NCBI GenBank assembly: GCA_038246785.1
Contig: JBBRVP010000003.1
Span: 1 to 64,000 of the forward strand
Reading direction: 5' to 3'
From: JBBRVP01 sp038246785
Lineage (GTDB): Bacteria > Actinomycetota > Actinomycetes > Jiangellales > Jiangellaceae
DNA: 64,000 nucleotides
Below are positions 7,963 through 14,588 of the stretch, piece after piece; the first letter of the stretch is position 1; each line of letters opens with the position of its first letter. The notes below the pieces were generated by a model. The model saw only the letters and a list, made by a program, of their open reading frames with translations. It was not told the DNA's origin and ran no database searches. Position numbers and translations under genes: made by a program.

Positions 7963-8975
7963 TAGATGCTGCGAAGCCCCAGCACGTCGCCCTTGCCGAG
8001 GGTCCGCGCTTTCGTCGTGCAGGTGAAGGAGTTGGTGTACATGGTGAGCTCCGAGTGGCCGCTCCCGACGTGGCCCATGCCGAACACGTGCCCGGCCTCG
8101 TGGGTGCCGACCGACCTGATGTCGTACTTGTTCGAGCACCGGCTGGTGGGCCTGTTGGTGAAGTTGTAGTCGTGGGTGTTGTAGCGGACGTCGGCCTCTC
8201 GCAGGTCGTTCTTCACCCCGGGCATGGGCCAGGACCACCAGCACGTCTGGGCGACGGTCCCGGTCGGCAGGTCTCCGGCATCCCACGTGCTCTTCTTGTC
8301 ACGGCTGGTGCAGTCGCCGCTGCTGTTCATGTCGGTCTCGTACGACGTGGTGCCGGCATAGTGCGACGCCGCGTCCACGGTGTCGCTGTATCCGCAGTTG
8401 TTGTAGCTCCCGGTGATGTTGTTGATCGCGTCGGCGAATGCCGTCTTGGCGGCCGAGCGGGACAGCCCACCGGGCATCCCGCCGTCGCCGATGTACCAGT
8501 TGTAGGTGCCGTACTCCTTGAGATCGTTGGTGGAGTACGCGCCGTCGCTGCAGGCGCTTGGCGACGACGCTTTTGCGGCGACCGCGGCGCCGCTGCCGGC
8601 CGCGGTCGGGTAGGAGATGGTGCCGTCCGCGGCCACCTCGATCTGGAAGCCGTCCGTGCCGCCATCGGCAGTGAGGCGTTCGAGCCCGACGGCCGTGCCC
8701 GGCGGCGGGATGGTGATGCCGCTGCCGCCGACGCGGACGACCCGGCCGACCGCACCGCAGGCGAGGACCGAGGTGCCGGCCGGCAGGTCGCGGGGGGTCA
8801 GCGCGCCCGCAGGAAGCCGGCACCTCACAGATGCCGATTCCCCGGCCGCGACGGCATGGGTGGCCGGCACGACGATGCCGGACGCACCGAGCGCGAACGC
8901 CGCCAGCAGGACCTTGGACGGGCGGGGGTGGCGCGGCGCGGCCGGACCGCACCGGCGCCGGGTCGAGCTGGCCAT
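7959..8975 (-). CDS. Secreted metzincin-type zinc metalloprotease
   Basis: The 338-residue protein has a basic N-terminus and hydrophobic core ending near ATHAVAAGE, a probable signal peptide of about 45 residues. The C-terminal domain has HEAGHVFGMGH (about residues 292-302), the HExxHxxGxxH zinc site of metzincins, followed by a candidate Met-turn in ELTMYT. Overall it resembles matrixin-like (M10) bacterial proteases. The middle region has several paired Cys, consistent with export. The central domain (about residues 50-150) is unassigned. It converges on the sigma-factor pair; upstream on its own strand a TAGCGT box and GGGAG ribosome site precede ATG 8975. A 75-bp repeat lies behind it. 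Confidence 0.85.
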   Translation of the reverse strand: MASSTRRRCGPAAPRHPRPSKVLLAAFALGASGIVVPATHAVAAGESASVRCRLPAGALTPRDLPAGTSVLACGAVGRVVRVGGSGITIPPPGTAVGLERLTADGGTDGFQIEVAADGTISYPTAAGSGAAVAAKASSPSACSDGAYSTNDLKEYGTYNWYIGDGGMPGGLSRSAAKTAFADAINNITGSYNNCGYSDTVDAASHYAGTTSYETDMNSSGDCTSRDKKSTWDAGDLPTGTVAQTCWWSWPMPGVKNDLREADVRYNTHDYNFTNRPTSRCSNKYDIRSVGTHEAGHVFGMGHVGSGHSELTMYTNSFTCTTKARTLGKGDVLGLRSIY

Positions 8976-9080
8976 GGCTGTCTCCCTGCAGGTGAGAAGA
9001 CGCTAACCGTAGGTCACCTGCTGGGCACAGAGCCAGACCCCTGGCGGGTCTCCCAACGCAGATCTCGAGGGCCCCGGCAT

Positions 9081-9155
9081 CGACGTTACTGCCCGGGTGG
9101 TCGAAAACCCCGCCGAAACCGGCCCGTGAACCGCCACCAGGACAGTGACGTCGGG
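9081..9155. repeat. 75-bp repeat, copy B
   Basis: Same orientation and length as copy A at 6426-6500. The right arm GGACAGTGACGTCGGG is identical; the left arm carries two changes (GACGTTACTGCCC), so the terminal inverted repeat is imperfect here. The two copies bracket 2.6 kb holding the ECF sigma factor, its partner and the metzincin. Confidence 0.85.
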
Positions 9156-9193
9156 CTCGGAGCGGTCTCGAGGTCCGCGGTTGGGGCCGGGGG

Positions 9194-9484
9194 TCAGGGC
9201 CGGGCATCGACCAGACCGGCGTACTCCGGGTGCTCCGCGACGTATGCCGCGACGAACGAGCACAGTGGCACCACAGCGCGCCCAGCTGTCCGCGCGTCGT
9301 CCAGCGCTGCGGCGACCAGCACCGACCCCACCCCCTGTCCCTCGTGCTCGGGAGGGACGACGGTGTGCGTGAACACGATCCGGCCGGGCGTCCGCCGGTA
9401 GGAGGCCACGCCGACCACCTCGCCGTCGGCCGCGCGGGCCTCGTACCGCTGCCGCTCCGGTACGTCGACCACGCTGACCTCCAT
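9194..9484 (-). CDS. Small GNAT-type N-acetyltransferase
   Basis: The 96-residue protein is a minimal GNAT domain of the YjdJ/COG2388 type: strand-rich opening, then VVPPEHEGQGVGSVLVAAAL, matching the acetyl-CoA pyrophosphate loop (Q/RxxGxG/A), and a C-terminal CSFVAAYVAEHPEY segment usual in this group. Such proteins probably acetylate small amines or protein termini, but the substrate is unknown. It lies 12 nt behind the LacI regulator gene on the same strand, so the two could be cotranscribed. Confidence 0.85.
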   Translation of the reverse strand: MEVSVVDVPERQRYEARAADGEVVGVASYRRTPGRIVFTHTVVPPEHEGQGVGSVLVAAALDDARTAGRAVVPLCSFVAAYVAEHPEYAGLVDARP

Positions 9485-9496
9485 GCGCAGAGCGTG

Positions 9497-10579
9497 TCAG
9501 CCCGGCGTCACGACCGCCACGGCAGGCGGCGCCGTGCTCGCCCGGACGACCAGCTCGACCGGATAGGGCGGTAGAACCGCAACGGGGCGCCCCTCGACCA
9601 GTGCCCGCACCAGTGCACCGGCTGCCTGCCCACGCTCGGCCAGCGGCTGGGCGACGGTCGTGAGCGGCGGCTGGGCGGTGGCGGCCGGCGGCGCGTCGTC
9701 GAAGCCCACCACGGACAGCTCCCTCGGGATGCCGATCCCGAGCTCCTGGGCAGCCCGCAGGGCCCCCACCGCCAGCTGATCGCTGAAGGCGACCACGGCG
9801 GTCGGTGGGTCGGCCCGGTCGAGCAGCTCCCAGGTCCCCAGCGCGCCGGTGTCCACGTCGTTGCTGGCGCACTCGACCACCGGCACGTCGGTCCACGCGA
9901 GCCCGGCGGCCGCCACCTCCCGGCGTACGCCACCCAGCCGGCGATCCATGACCTCGTACGTCGTCCGAGCCTGCCGGCGGCCGTCGGCGATACCCTGCCG
10001 GCCGTCGGCCTGCAGCGCCATGGCGAGCACGCCGAGCCGGTGGTGGCCCAGCCCGAGCAGGTGCCGCGCCGCCGTGGCGGCGCCCGCCTCGTCGTCGATG
10101 CCCACCAGAGGTACGCCCGGCAGCCGGGGCTGGTCGAGGACCACGACCGGGCGGTGCGACCCGACGGCGGCCTTCACCGCCGGGTGGTCCCTGGGCAGCG
10201 AGGCCACCACCCACGCGTCGACCGCCGCCCGGCGGATCAGCTCCACGTCGGTCCGTGCCCCGGTGCCCGCATGCAGCAACAATCCGAAGCCGCCCTCTTG
10301 CAGCTCGCGGGCCAGCCCGTCGAGGTAGAGCACCGTCGCCGGGTCGGAGAAGGCGTAGGACAGCCCCTGGTCGACGAGCACACCCACCGAGCCGACGCGG
10401 CCGCGGCGCAGTCCCCGCCCGACCGGGTCGGGTCCGCCGAAGCCGAGCTCGGCCGCGCGAGCCAGGATCCGCGCTCGCAGCGTCGCGGAGAGCTGGTCCG
10501 GGCGCCCGAACGCGTTGGAAACGGTCGCCCGCGAGACGCCGAGCTCGTCGGCGAGCGTCTGCAGGGTCACCCGTGGCAC
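9497..10579 (-). CDS. LacI-family transcriptional regulator
   Basis: The 360-residue protein has an N-terminal LacI helix-turn-helix (residues 4-24, TLQTLADELGVSRATVSNAF), the hinge helix region (about 45-60) and a periplasmic-binding-like effector domain with VGIDDEAGAATAARHLLGLGH and VVGFDDAP. Family members repress sugar or nucleoside genes and release DNA on binding the sugar. No sugar transporter or hydrolase lies nearby, so the target is unclear; an AT-rich ATCGAT palindrome just upstream could be its own operator. GTG start at 10579. Confidence 0.93.
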   Translation of the reverse strand: MPRVTLQTLADELGVSRATVSNAFGRPDQLSATLRARILARAAELGFGGPDPVGRGLRRGRVGSVGVLVDQGLSYAFSDPATVLYLDGLARELQEGGFGLLLHAGTGARTDVELIRRAAVDAWVVASLPRDHPAVKAAVGSHRPVVVLDQPRLPGVPLVGIDDEAGAATAARHLLGLGHHRLGVLAMALQADGRQGIADGRRQARTTYEVMDRRLGGVRREVAAAGLAWTDVPVVECASNDVDTGALGTWELLDRADPPTAVVAFSDQLAVGALRAAQELGIGIPRELSVVGFDDAPPAATAQPPLTTVAQPLAERGQAAGALVRALVEGRPVAVLPPYPVELVVRASTAPPAVAVVTPG

Positions 10580-10618
10580 GGCTCACAGCCTTCCGCACCA
10601 CGCTCGACTGGACGCATC

Positions 10619-10630
10619 TGTATCGATTAA
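10619..10630. promoter_or_regulatory. Candidate LacI-family operator
   Basis: TGTATCGATTAA is centred on a perfect ATCGAT palindrome with the central CG typical of LacI-family operators, and it is the only AT-rich patch in the 123-nt gap between the divergent regulator gene and the small gene at 10703. Autoregulation or control of the small gene is inferred. Confidence 0.4.
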
Positions 10631-10702
10631 GTAGCGTGGTCGTCGTCGAACAACGCCGGACAACGCCGTCCGTGTCCCCCTGCACTCGAGACGGAGGCCA
10701 CC

Positions 10703-10897
10703 GTGTTCCACCTGCCCCGCCACGCCACGACGGCGCGCAGCGCCCGCGCCGCCCGGCGAACCGCCCGTGCCGCCGAGGCGCGGCTGCGCACCGAGGTGCG
10801 CTCCTACAGCACCGATGCCGAGCGCAACGAGCTGCTCGAGATCATCGACCGGCACCCCGAGGCCTCCGGCGCAGCGCTGCGCCGGATGCTCGCCTGA
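10703..10897 (+). CDS. Small basic protein, unknown
   Basis: The 64-residue protein is very Ala/Arg-rich in its first half and ends with an acidic helix (TDAERNELLEIIDRHPEASGAALRRMLA). GTG 10703 is preceded by CGGAGG at 5 nt, a strong ribosome site, which supports a real gene despite its size. I recognise no family. It is divergent from the LacI regulator gene and is followed after 56 nt by a 33-codon gene with an equally strong ribosome site, so the two may be one transcript. Confidence 0.6.
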   Translation: MFHLPRHATTARSARAARRTARAAEARLRTEVRSYSTDAERNELLEIIDRHPEASGAALRRMLA

Positions 10898-10953
10898 GCA
10901 CCGCCGACCCTGGCAGCCGACCCCTCACCGACCTACTCCATCCAGGAGGATCC

Positions 10954-11055
10954 ATGACTCGCAACCCCCAGCACTCCCGCCTGCGCGCCGTCGTCCGCTG
11001 GTTCGACCGGCTCACGCTCGACACGATGTCCACGCCGCGCCCGCGCGGCCGGTGA
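10954..11055 (+). CDS. 33-residue basic peptide, unknown
   Basis: ATG 10954 follows AGGAGGA at 4 nt, one of the best ribosome sites in the window, so translation is likely. The peptide is basic and Trp-containing (VVRWFDRLTLDTMSTPRP near its centre). Its last eight codons and stop form the first unit of a 26-bp tandem repeat that continues two more times downstream. Function unknown. Confidence 0.5.
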   Translation: MTRNPQHSRLRAVVRWFDRLTLDTMSTPRPRGR

Positions 11056-11107
11056 CCACGCCGCGCCCGCGCGGCCGGTGACCACGCCGCGCCCGCGCGG
11101 CCGGTGA
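11030..11107. repeat. Three perfect 26-bp tandem repeats
   Basis: Units at 11030-11055, 11056-11081 and 11082-11107 are identical; a partial fourth (CCACGCCG) follows. The first unit encodes the C-terminus and stop codon of the 33-residue peptide; the others are untranslated. Each unit is GC-only apart from its ends and contains CCGCGCCCGCGCGG, able to form a short hairpin. Confidence 0.9.
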
Positions 11108-11128
11108 CCACGCCGTGCACCCTCCGGG

Positions 11129-11159
11129 GACGCCCGGCCACATCGCGTGGCCGGGCGTC
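11129..11159 (+). terminator. Strong hairpin, probable terminator
   Basis: GACGCCCGGCCA (11129-11140) pairs perfectly with TGGCCGGGCGTC (11148-11159) over a 7-nt loop. No T tract follows, as is usual for actinobacterial hairpin terminators. It would end the small-gene transcript before the radical SAM gene. Confidence 0.65.
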
Positions 11160-11240
11160 GCCGCGTCCAGCGGCCGTACGCTGGACCGGTCCCTGGCGCG
11201 CCGAACCGTCCGTGGAACCCAGGTGTGAGGAGGCCCCGTC

Positions 11241-13178
11241 GTGCCCGTCGAGTCTGCCTCGGTCGAGTCGGTCTGGTCCCGGCTCGAAGCGCTGCTGCCG
11301 AGGGTGCACAAGCCCATCCAGTACGTCGGTGGTGAGCTCAACGCGACGGTCAAGGATTGGGACGGCGCACAGGTCCGCTGGTGCCTCATGTACCCCGACG
11401 CCTACGAGGTGGGGCTGCCCAACCAGGGACTGCAGATCCTCTACGAGGTGCTCAACGAGCGGCCCGGCGTTCTCGCCGAGCGCACCTACTCGGTCTGGCC
11501 CGACCTCGAGGCGCTCATGCGTGAGCACGGCGTGCCGCAGTTCACCGTCGACACGCACCGACCGGTGCGGGCGTTCGACCTGTTGGGGGTCAGCTTGGCG
11601 ACCGAGCTCGGCTACACCAACCTGCTCACTGCCCTCGACCTCGCCGGGATCCCTTTTGCTGCCGCCGACCGAGGGCTCGACGACCCGCTCGTCGTGGCCG
11701 GCGGCCACGCCGCGTTCAACCCCGAGCCGGTGGCCGAGTTCCTCGACGCCGCGGTCATGGGCGACGGCGAGGACGCCGTGCTGGCGGTCACCGAGGTGGT
11801 CCGCGCGTGGAAGGCCGAGGGCCGACCGGGCGGCCGCGACGAACTGCTGCTGCGGCTCGCCTCCGGAGGTGGCGTCTACGTCCCGCGCTTCTACGACGTC
11901 GACTACCTCCCCGACGGTCGGATCAAGCGGGTCACGCCCAACCGGCCCGGGGTGCCGTGGCGGGTGGCCAAGCACACCGTCATGGACCTCGACGAGTGGC
12001 CGTACCCGAAGCAGCCCCTGGTGCCGCTCGCCGAGACCGTGCACGAGCGGTTCTCGGTCGAGATCTTCCGCGGCTGCACGCGCGGCTGCCGGTTCTGCCA
12101 GGCCGGCATGATCACCCGTCCGGTGCGGGAGCGCTCGGTGACGGCGATCGGCGACATGGTGGAGGCCGGCGTCGAAGCGAGCGGCTTCGACGAGGTGGGG
12201 CTGCTCAGCCTCTCCAGCGCCGACCACTCCGAGATCGCCGAGATCGCGACCGGGCTCGCCGACCGTTACGAGGGCAGCAACGTCTCGCTGTCGCTGCCCT
12301 CGACGCGGGTCGACGCGTTCAACGTCACGCTGGCCGACGAGCTGTCGCGCAACGGGCGTCGCTCGGGGCTGACGTTCGCCCCCGAGGGCGGCAGTGAGCG
12401 GCTGCGCCGGGTCATCAACAAGATGGTCAGCGAAGACGACCTCGTCCACACCGTGGCCACGGCGTACAGCCACGGCTGGCGTCAGGTCAAGCTCTACTTC
12501 ATGTGCGGGCTGCCTACGGAGACCGACGACGACGTCGTGCAGATCGCCGAGCTCGCCCGCACTGTGATCGCGACCGGTCGCGAGGCCAGCGGCCGTACGG
12601 ACATCCGCTGCACCGTCTCGATCGGCGGCTTCGTACCCAAGCCGCACACGCCCTTCCAGTGGGCCGCGCAGCTCGACCACGAGTCCACCGACGAGCGGCT
12701 GCGCAAGCTGCGCGAGGCGATCCGCGCCGACCGGCGCTACGCGAAGGCGATCGGCCTGCGCTACCACGACGGCAAGCCCGGCATCGTCGAGGGGCTGCTA
12801 TCCCGCGGCGACCGTCGCGTCGGCGCGGTCGTCCGCCGCGTGTGGGAGGCCGGTGGCCGCTTCGATGGCTGGAGCGAGCACTTCTCCTACGACCGCTGGA
12901 TGCGTGCCGCCGAACAGGGGCTGGCCGGCACCGGGGTCGACGTCGACTGGTACACCACCCGGGAGCGCGACTACGCCGAGGTGTTGCCGTGGGACCACCT
13001 CGACGCCGGCCTCGACAAGGACTGGCTCTGGAAGGACTGGCAGGACGCGCTGTCCGGTGAGGAGGTCGAGGACTGCCGCTGGACGCCGTGCTTCGACTGC
13101 GGTGTCTGCCCCCAGCTCGGCACCGAGATCCAGGTCGGCCCGACCGGCCGCCGGCTGCTGCCGCTCGCCCCAAGATGA
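11241..13178 (+). CDS. TIGR03960-type radical SAM protein
   Basis: The 645-residue protein has an N-terminal B12-binding-like Rossmann domain (about residues 30-210), a radical SAM domain with the 4Fe-4S motif C279-TRG-C283-RF-C286, and an extra Cys cluster C617-FD-C620-GV-C623 near the C-terminus that may hold a second cluster. The family is conserved in actinobacteria and clostridia, paired with a DUF2344 partner (here at 13640); its reaction is not firmly established, with tRNA or rRNA modification often suggested because it sits next to rne and ribosomal genes. Start GTG 11241 has GGAGG upstream. The stop codon is inside a 24-nt palindrome. Confidence 0.92.
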   Translation: MPVESASVESVWSRLEALLPRVHKPIQYVGGELNATVKDWDGAQVRWCLMYPDAYEVGLPNQGLQILYEVLNERPGVLAERTYSVWPDLEALMREHGVPQFTVDTHRPVRAFDLLGVSLATELGYTNLLTALDLAGIPFAAADRGLDDPLVVAGGHAAFNPEPVAEFLDAAVMGDGEDAVLAVTEVVRAWKAEGRPGGRDELLLRLASGGGVYVPRFYDVDYLPDGRIKRVTPNRPGVPWRVAKHTVMDLDEWPYPKQPLVPLAETVHERFSVEIFRGCTRGCRFCQAGMITRPVRERSVTAIGDMVEAGVEASGFDEVGLLSLSSADHSEIAEIATGLADRYEGSNVSLSLPSTRVDAFNVTLADELSRNGRRSGLTFAPEGGSERLRRVINKMVSEDDLVHTVATAYSHGWRQVKLYFMCGLPTETDDDVVQIAELARTVIATGREASGRTDIRCTVSIGGFVPKPHTPFQWAAQLDHESTDERLRKLREAIRADRRYAKAIGLRYHDGKPGIVEGLLSRGDRRVGAVVRRVWEAGGRFDGWSEHFSYDRWMRAAEQGLAGTGVDVDWYTTRERDYAEVLPWDHLDAGLDKDWLWKDWQDALSGEEVEDCRWTPCFDCGVCPQLGTEIQVGPTGRRLLPLAPR

Positions 13179-13197
13179 TCACGTTAACGTGATCATC
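13174..13197. terminator. 24-nt perfect palindrome overlapping a stop codon
   Basis: The 20-nt core TGATCACGTTAACGTGATCA is extended by GA/TC on the sides to a perfect 24-nt palindrome. The TGA stop of the radical SAM gene (13176-13178) lies in the left arm. The same 20-nt core recurs at 43513-43532 behind the acyl-CoA synthetase gene. It may be a terminator or a dispersed intergenic repeat; the sequence has no loop, so DNA-binding is also possible. Confidence 0.7.
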
Positions 13198-13347
13198 TGC
13201 CCCTTTATGCGTCGTGCAAAAGTCGTCAAGTCGTGAACGGCGCGTCAAGGCCCGGACGGAGCGCGGCGCAGCCGGGAAGCGGTCTAAGACGGTACTGTGC
13301 GAAGGTCGGCCGGCGCCGTCGCACCCGACCTCCTGGGAGGCACAGCG

Positions 13348-13554
13348 ATGAAGATCGCAAAGCACCACATCCTCGACTTCCTGCGCTCACAGGGCCGACA
13401 CGACCACGCCGAGCAAGCCGAGGTCGAGTTCCCCGACGAGATCGACCTGGACGAGCACGGCGAGCTGCTCGACAAGTACCGCATCGACGTCGGCGACATG
13501 ATCGGCCACCTCGACGCCGGCGGTGGCGCGCTCGGCGGCATGTACGGCGTGTGA
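13348..13554 (+). CDS. Small conserved-looking acidic protein, unknown
   Basis: The 68-residue protein is acidic with a Gly-rich end (DAGGGALGGMYGV) and repeated Asp/Glu-His stretches. The ORF extends upstream, but ATG 13348 with GGGAGG ten nt before it is the convincing start. It sits between the two radical SAM system genes. I recognise no domain. Confidence 0.7.
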   Translation: MKIAKHHILDFLRSQGRHDHAEQAEVEFPDEIDLDEHGELLDKYRIDVGDMIGHLDAGGGALGGMYGV

Positions 13555-13639
13555 CCGCGCTCCGGAGGGCCGCGGCGTGGCGCTACACCGGTACGCCGAC
13601 CGGCTCTTCCGCGGCGGCTGAGCCCCGGCGACGACCACG

Positions 13640-14458
13640 GTGCCCTGGCTGACCAGCATGCCGCACCCGCAGCAGCCGACGGTCCAACGGCTGCGCATCC
13701 GCTACGCGAAGCGCGGGCGGCTGCGGTTCACCAGCCACCGCGACTTCCAGCGTGCCCTGGAGCGCGCGCTGCGGCGGGCCGAGGTCCCGATGGCCTTCTC
13801 CCAGGGTTTCAGCCCGCATCCCAAGATCTCCTATGCCGGTGCGGCGCCGACCGGGAGCGCGAGCGAGGCGGAGTACGTCGAGATCGGCGTTACCCAGCGC
13901 TGCGATCCCGGCGCCCTGCGCACCGCCCTCGACGAGGCGCTGCCACCAGGACTGGACGTCGTGGAGGTGGTGCAGGCCGGTCCCGGAGCGCTGGCCGACC
14001 GGCTGGAGGCCTCCGAGTGGGAGCTGCAGCTGCCGGGGGTCTCCGCGGCGGACGTCGCGCCGGCGGTGGAGCGTTTCCTGCGGGCGCGGGATGTTGTGGT
14101 CGACCGGCTGACGAAGAGTGGCCGGCGCAGTTTCGACGCGCGGGCGGCCGTTCTGCGCCTGACCGTCTCCGACGTGGGCGACGCAGCCGTGGACGAGCTC
14201 AGCGGCCAGGCCCCGTGTGCCATACTGCGAATGGTCGTCCGGCACGGCACGCCCGCCGTACGACCCGACGACGTCCTCACCGGACTCCGTCGTGCGGCCG
14301 GCCTCGAGCTGCCGGCGCCGCCTCTGGCGACGCGGCTCGCCCACGGTCCGCTCGACCGCAGCACCGGCGAGGTGGGTGATCCCCTGGCACCCGACCGCGA
14401 CGCAGACCAGACCGGTCGCGCGGTCGCGCGAGTGCCCGGCCTGCCTGCCGACGCCTGA
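13640..14458 (+). CDS. TIGR03936 / DUF2344 radical SAM-associated protein
   Basis: The 272-residue protein begins with the family signature VQRLRIRYAKRGRLRFTSHR followed by ALRRAEVPMAFSQGFSPHPKISYA. It is the standard partner of the TIGR03960 radical SAM enzyme and is found fused to it in some bacteria, which supports a complex. Start uncertain: GTG 13640 or ATG 13658, neither with a clear ribosome site. The last 40 residues look disordered. The next gene is RNase E/G, as usual in actinobacteria. Confidence 0.9.
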   Translation: MPWLTSMPHPQQPTVQRLRIRYAKRGRLRFTSHRDFQRALERALRRAEVPMAFSQGFSPHPKISYAGAAPTGSASEAEYVEIGVTQRCDPGALRTALDEALPPGLDVVEVVQAGPGALADRLEASEWELQLPGVSAADVAPAVERFLRARDVVVDRLTKSGRRSFDARAAVLRLTVSDVGDAAVDELSGQAPCAILRMVVRHGTPAVRPDDVLTGLRRAAGLELPAPPLATRLAHGPLDRSTGEVGDPLAPDRDADQTGRAVARVPGLPADA

Positions 14459-14588
14459 GCCGCACCCGCCGGGACGCCGCCGACATCCGTAGGCTTTCGC
14501 CGCACCGTTGAGCAGGACGGGCGGCGACGAACCCGAAGGACCCTGCGCGGCGCCCAGCGCCCGGGGTCCGGCAGGAGACAGGCTCCAC

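Noticed and set aside
8055..9401. Plus-strand frame of 448 codons opposite the metzincin and GNAT genes
   Set aside because: Antisense shadow; HEAGHVFGMGH and the GNAT motif on the minus strand are decisive.
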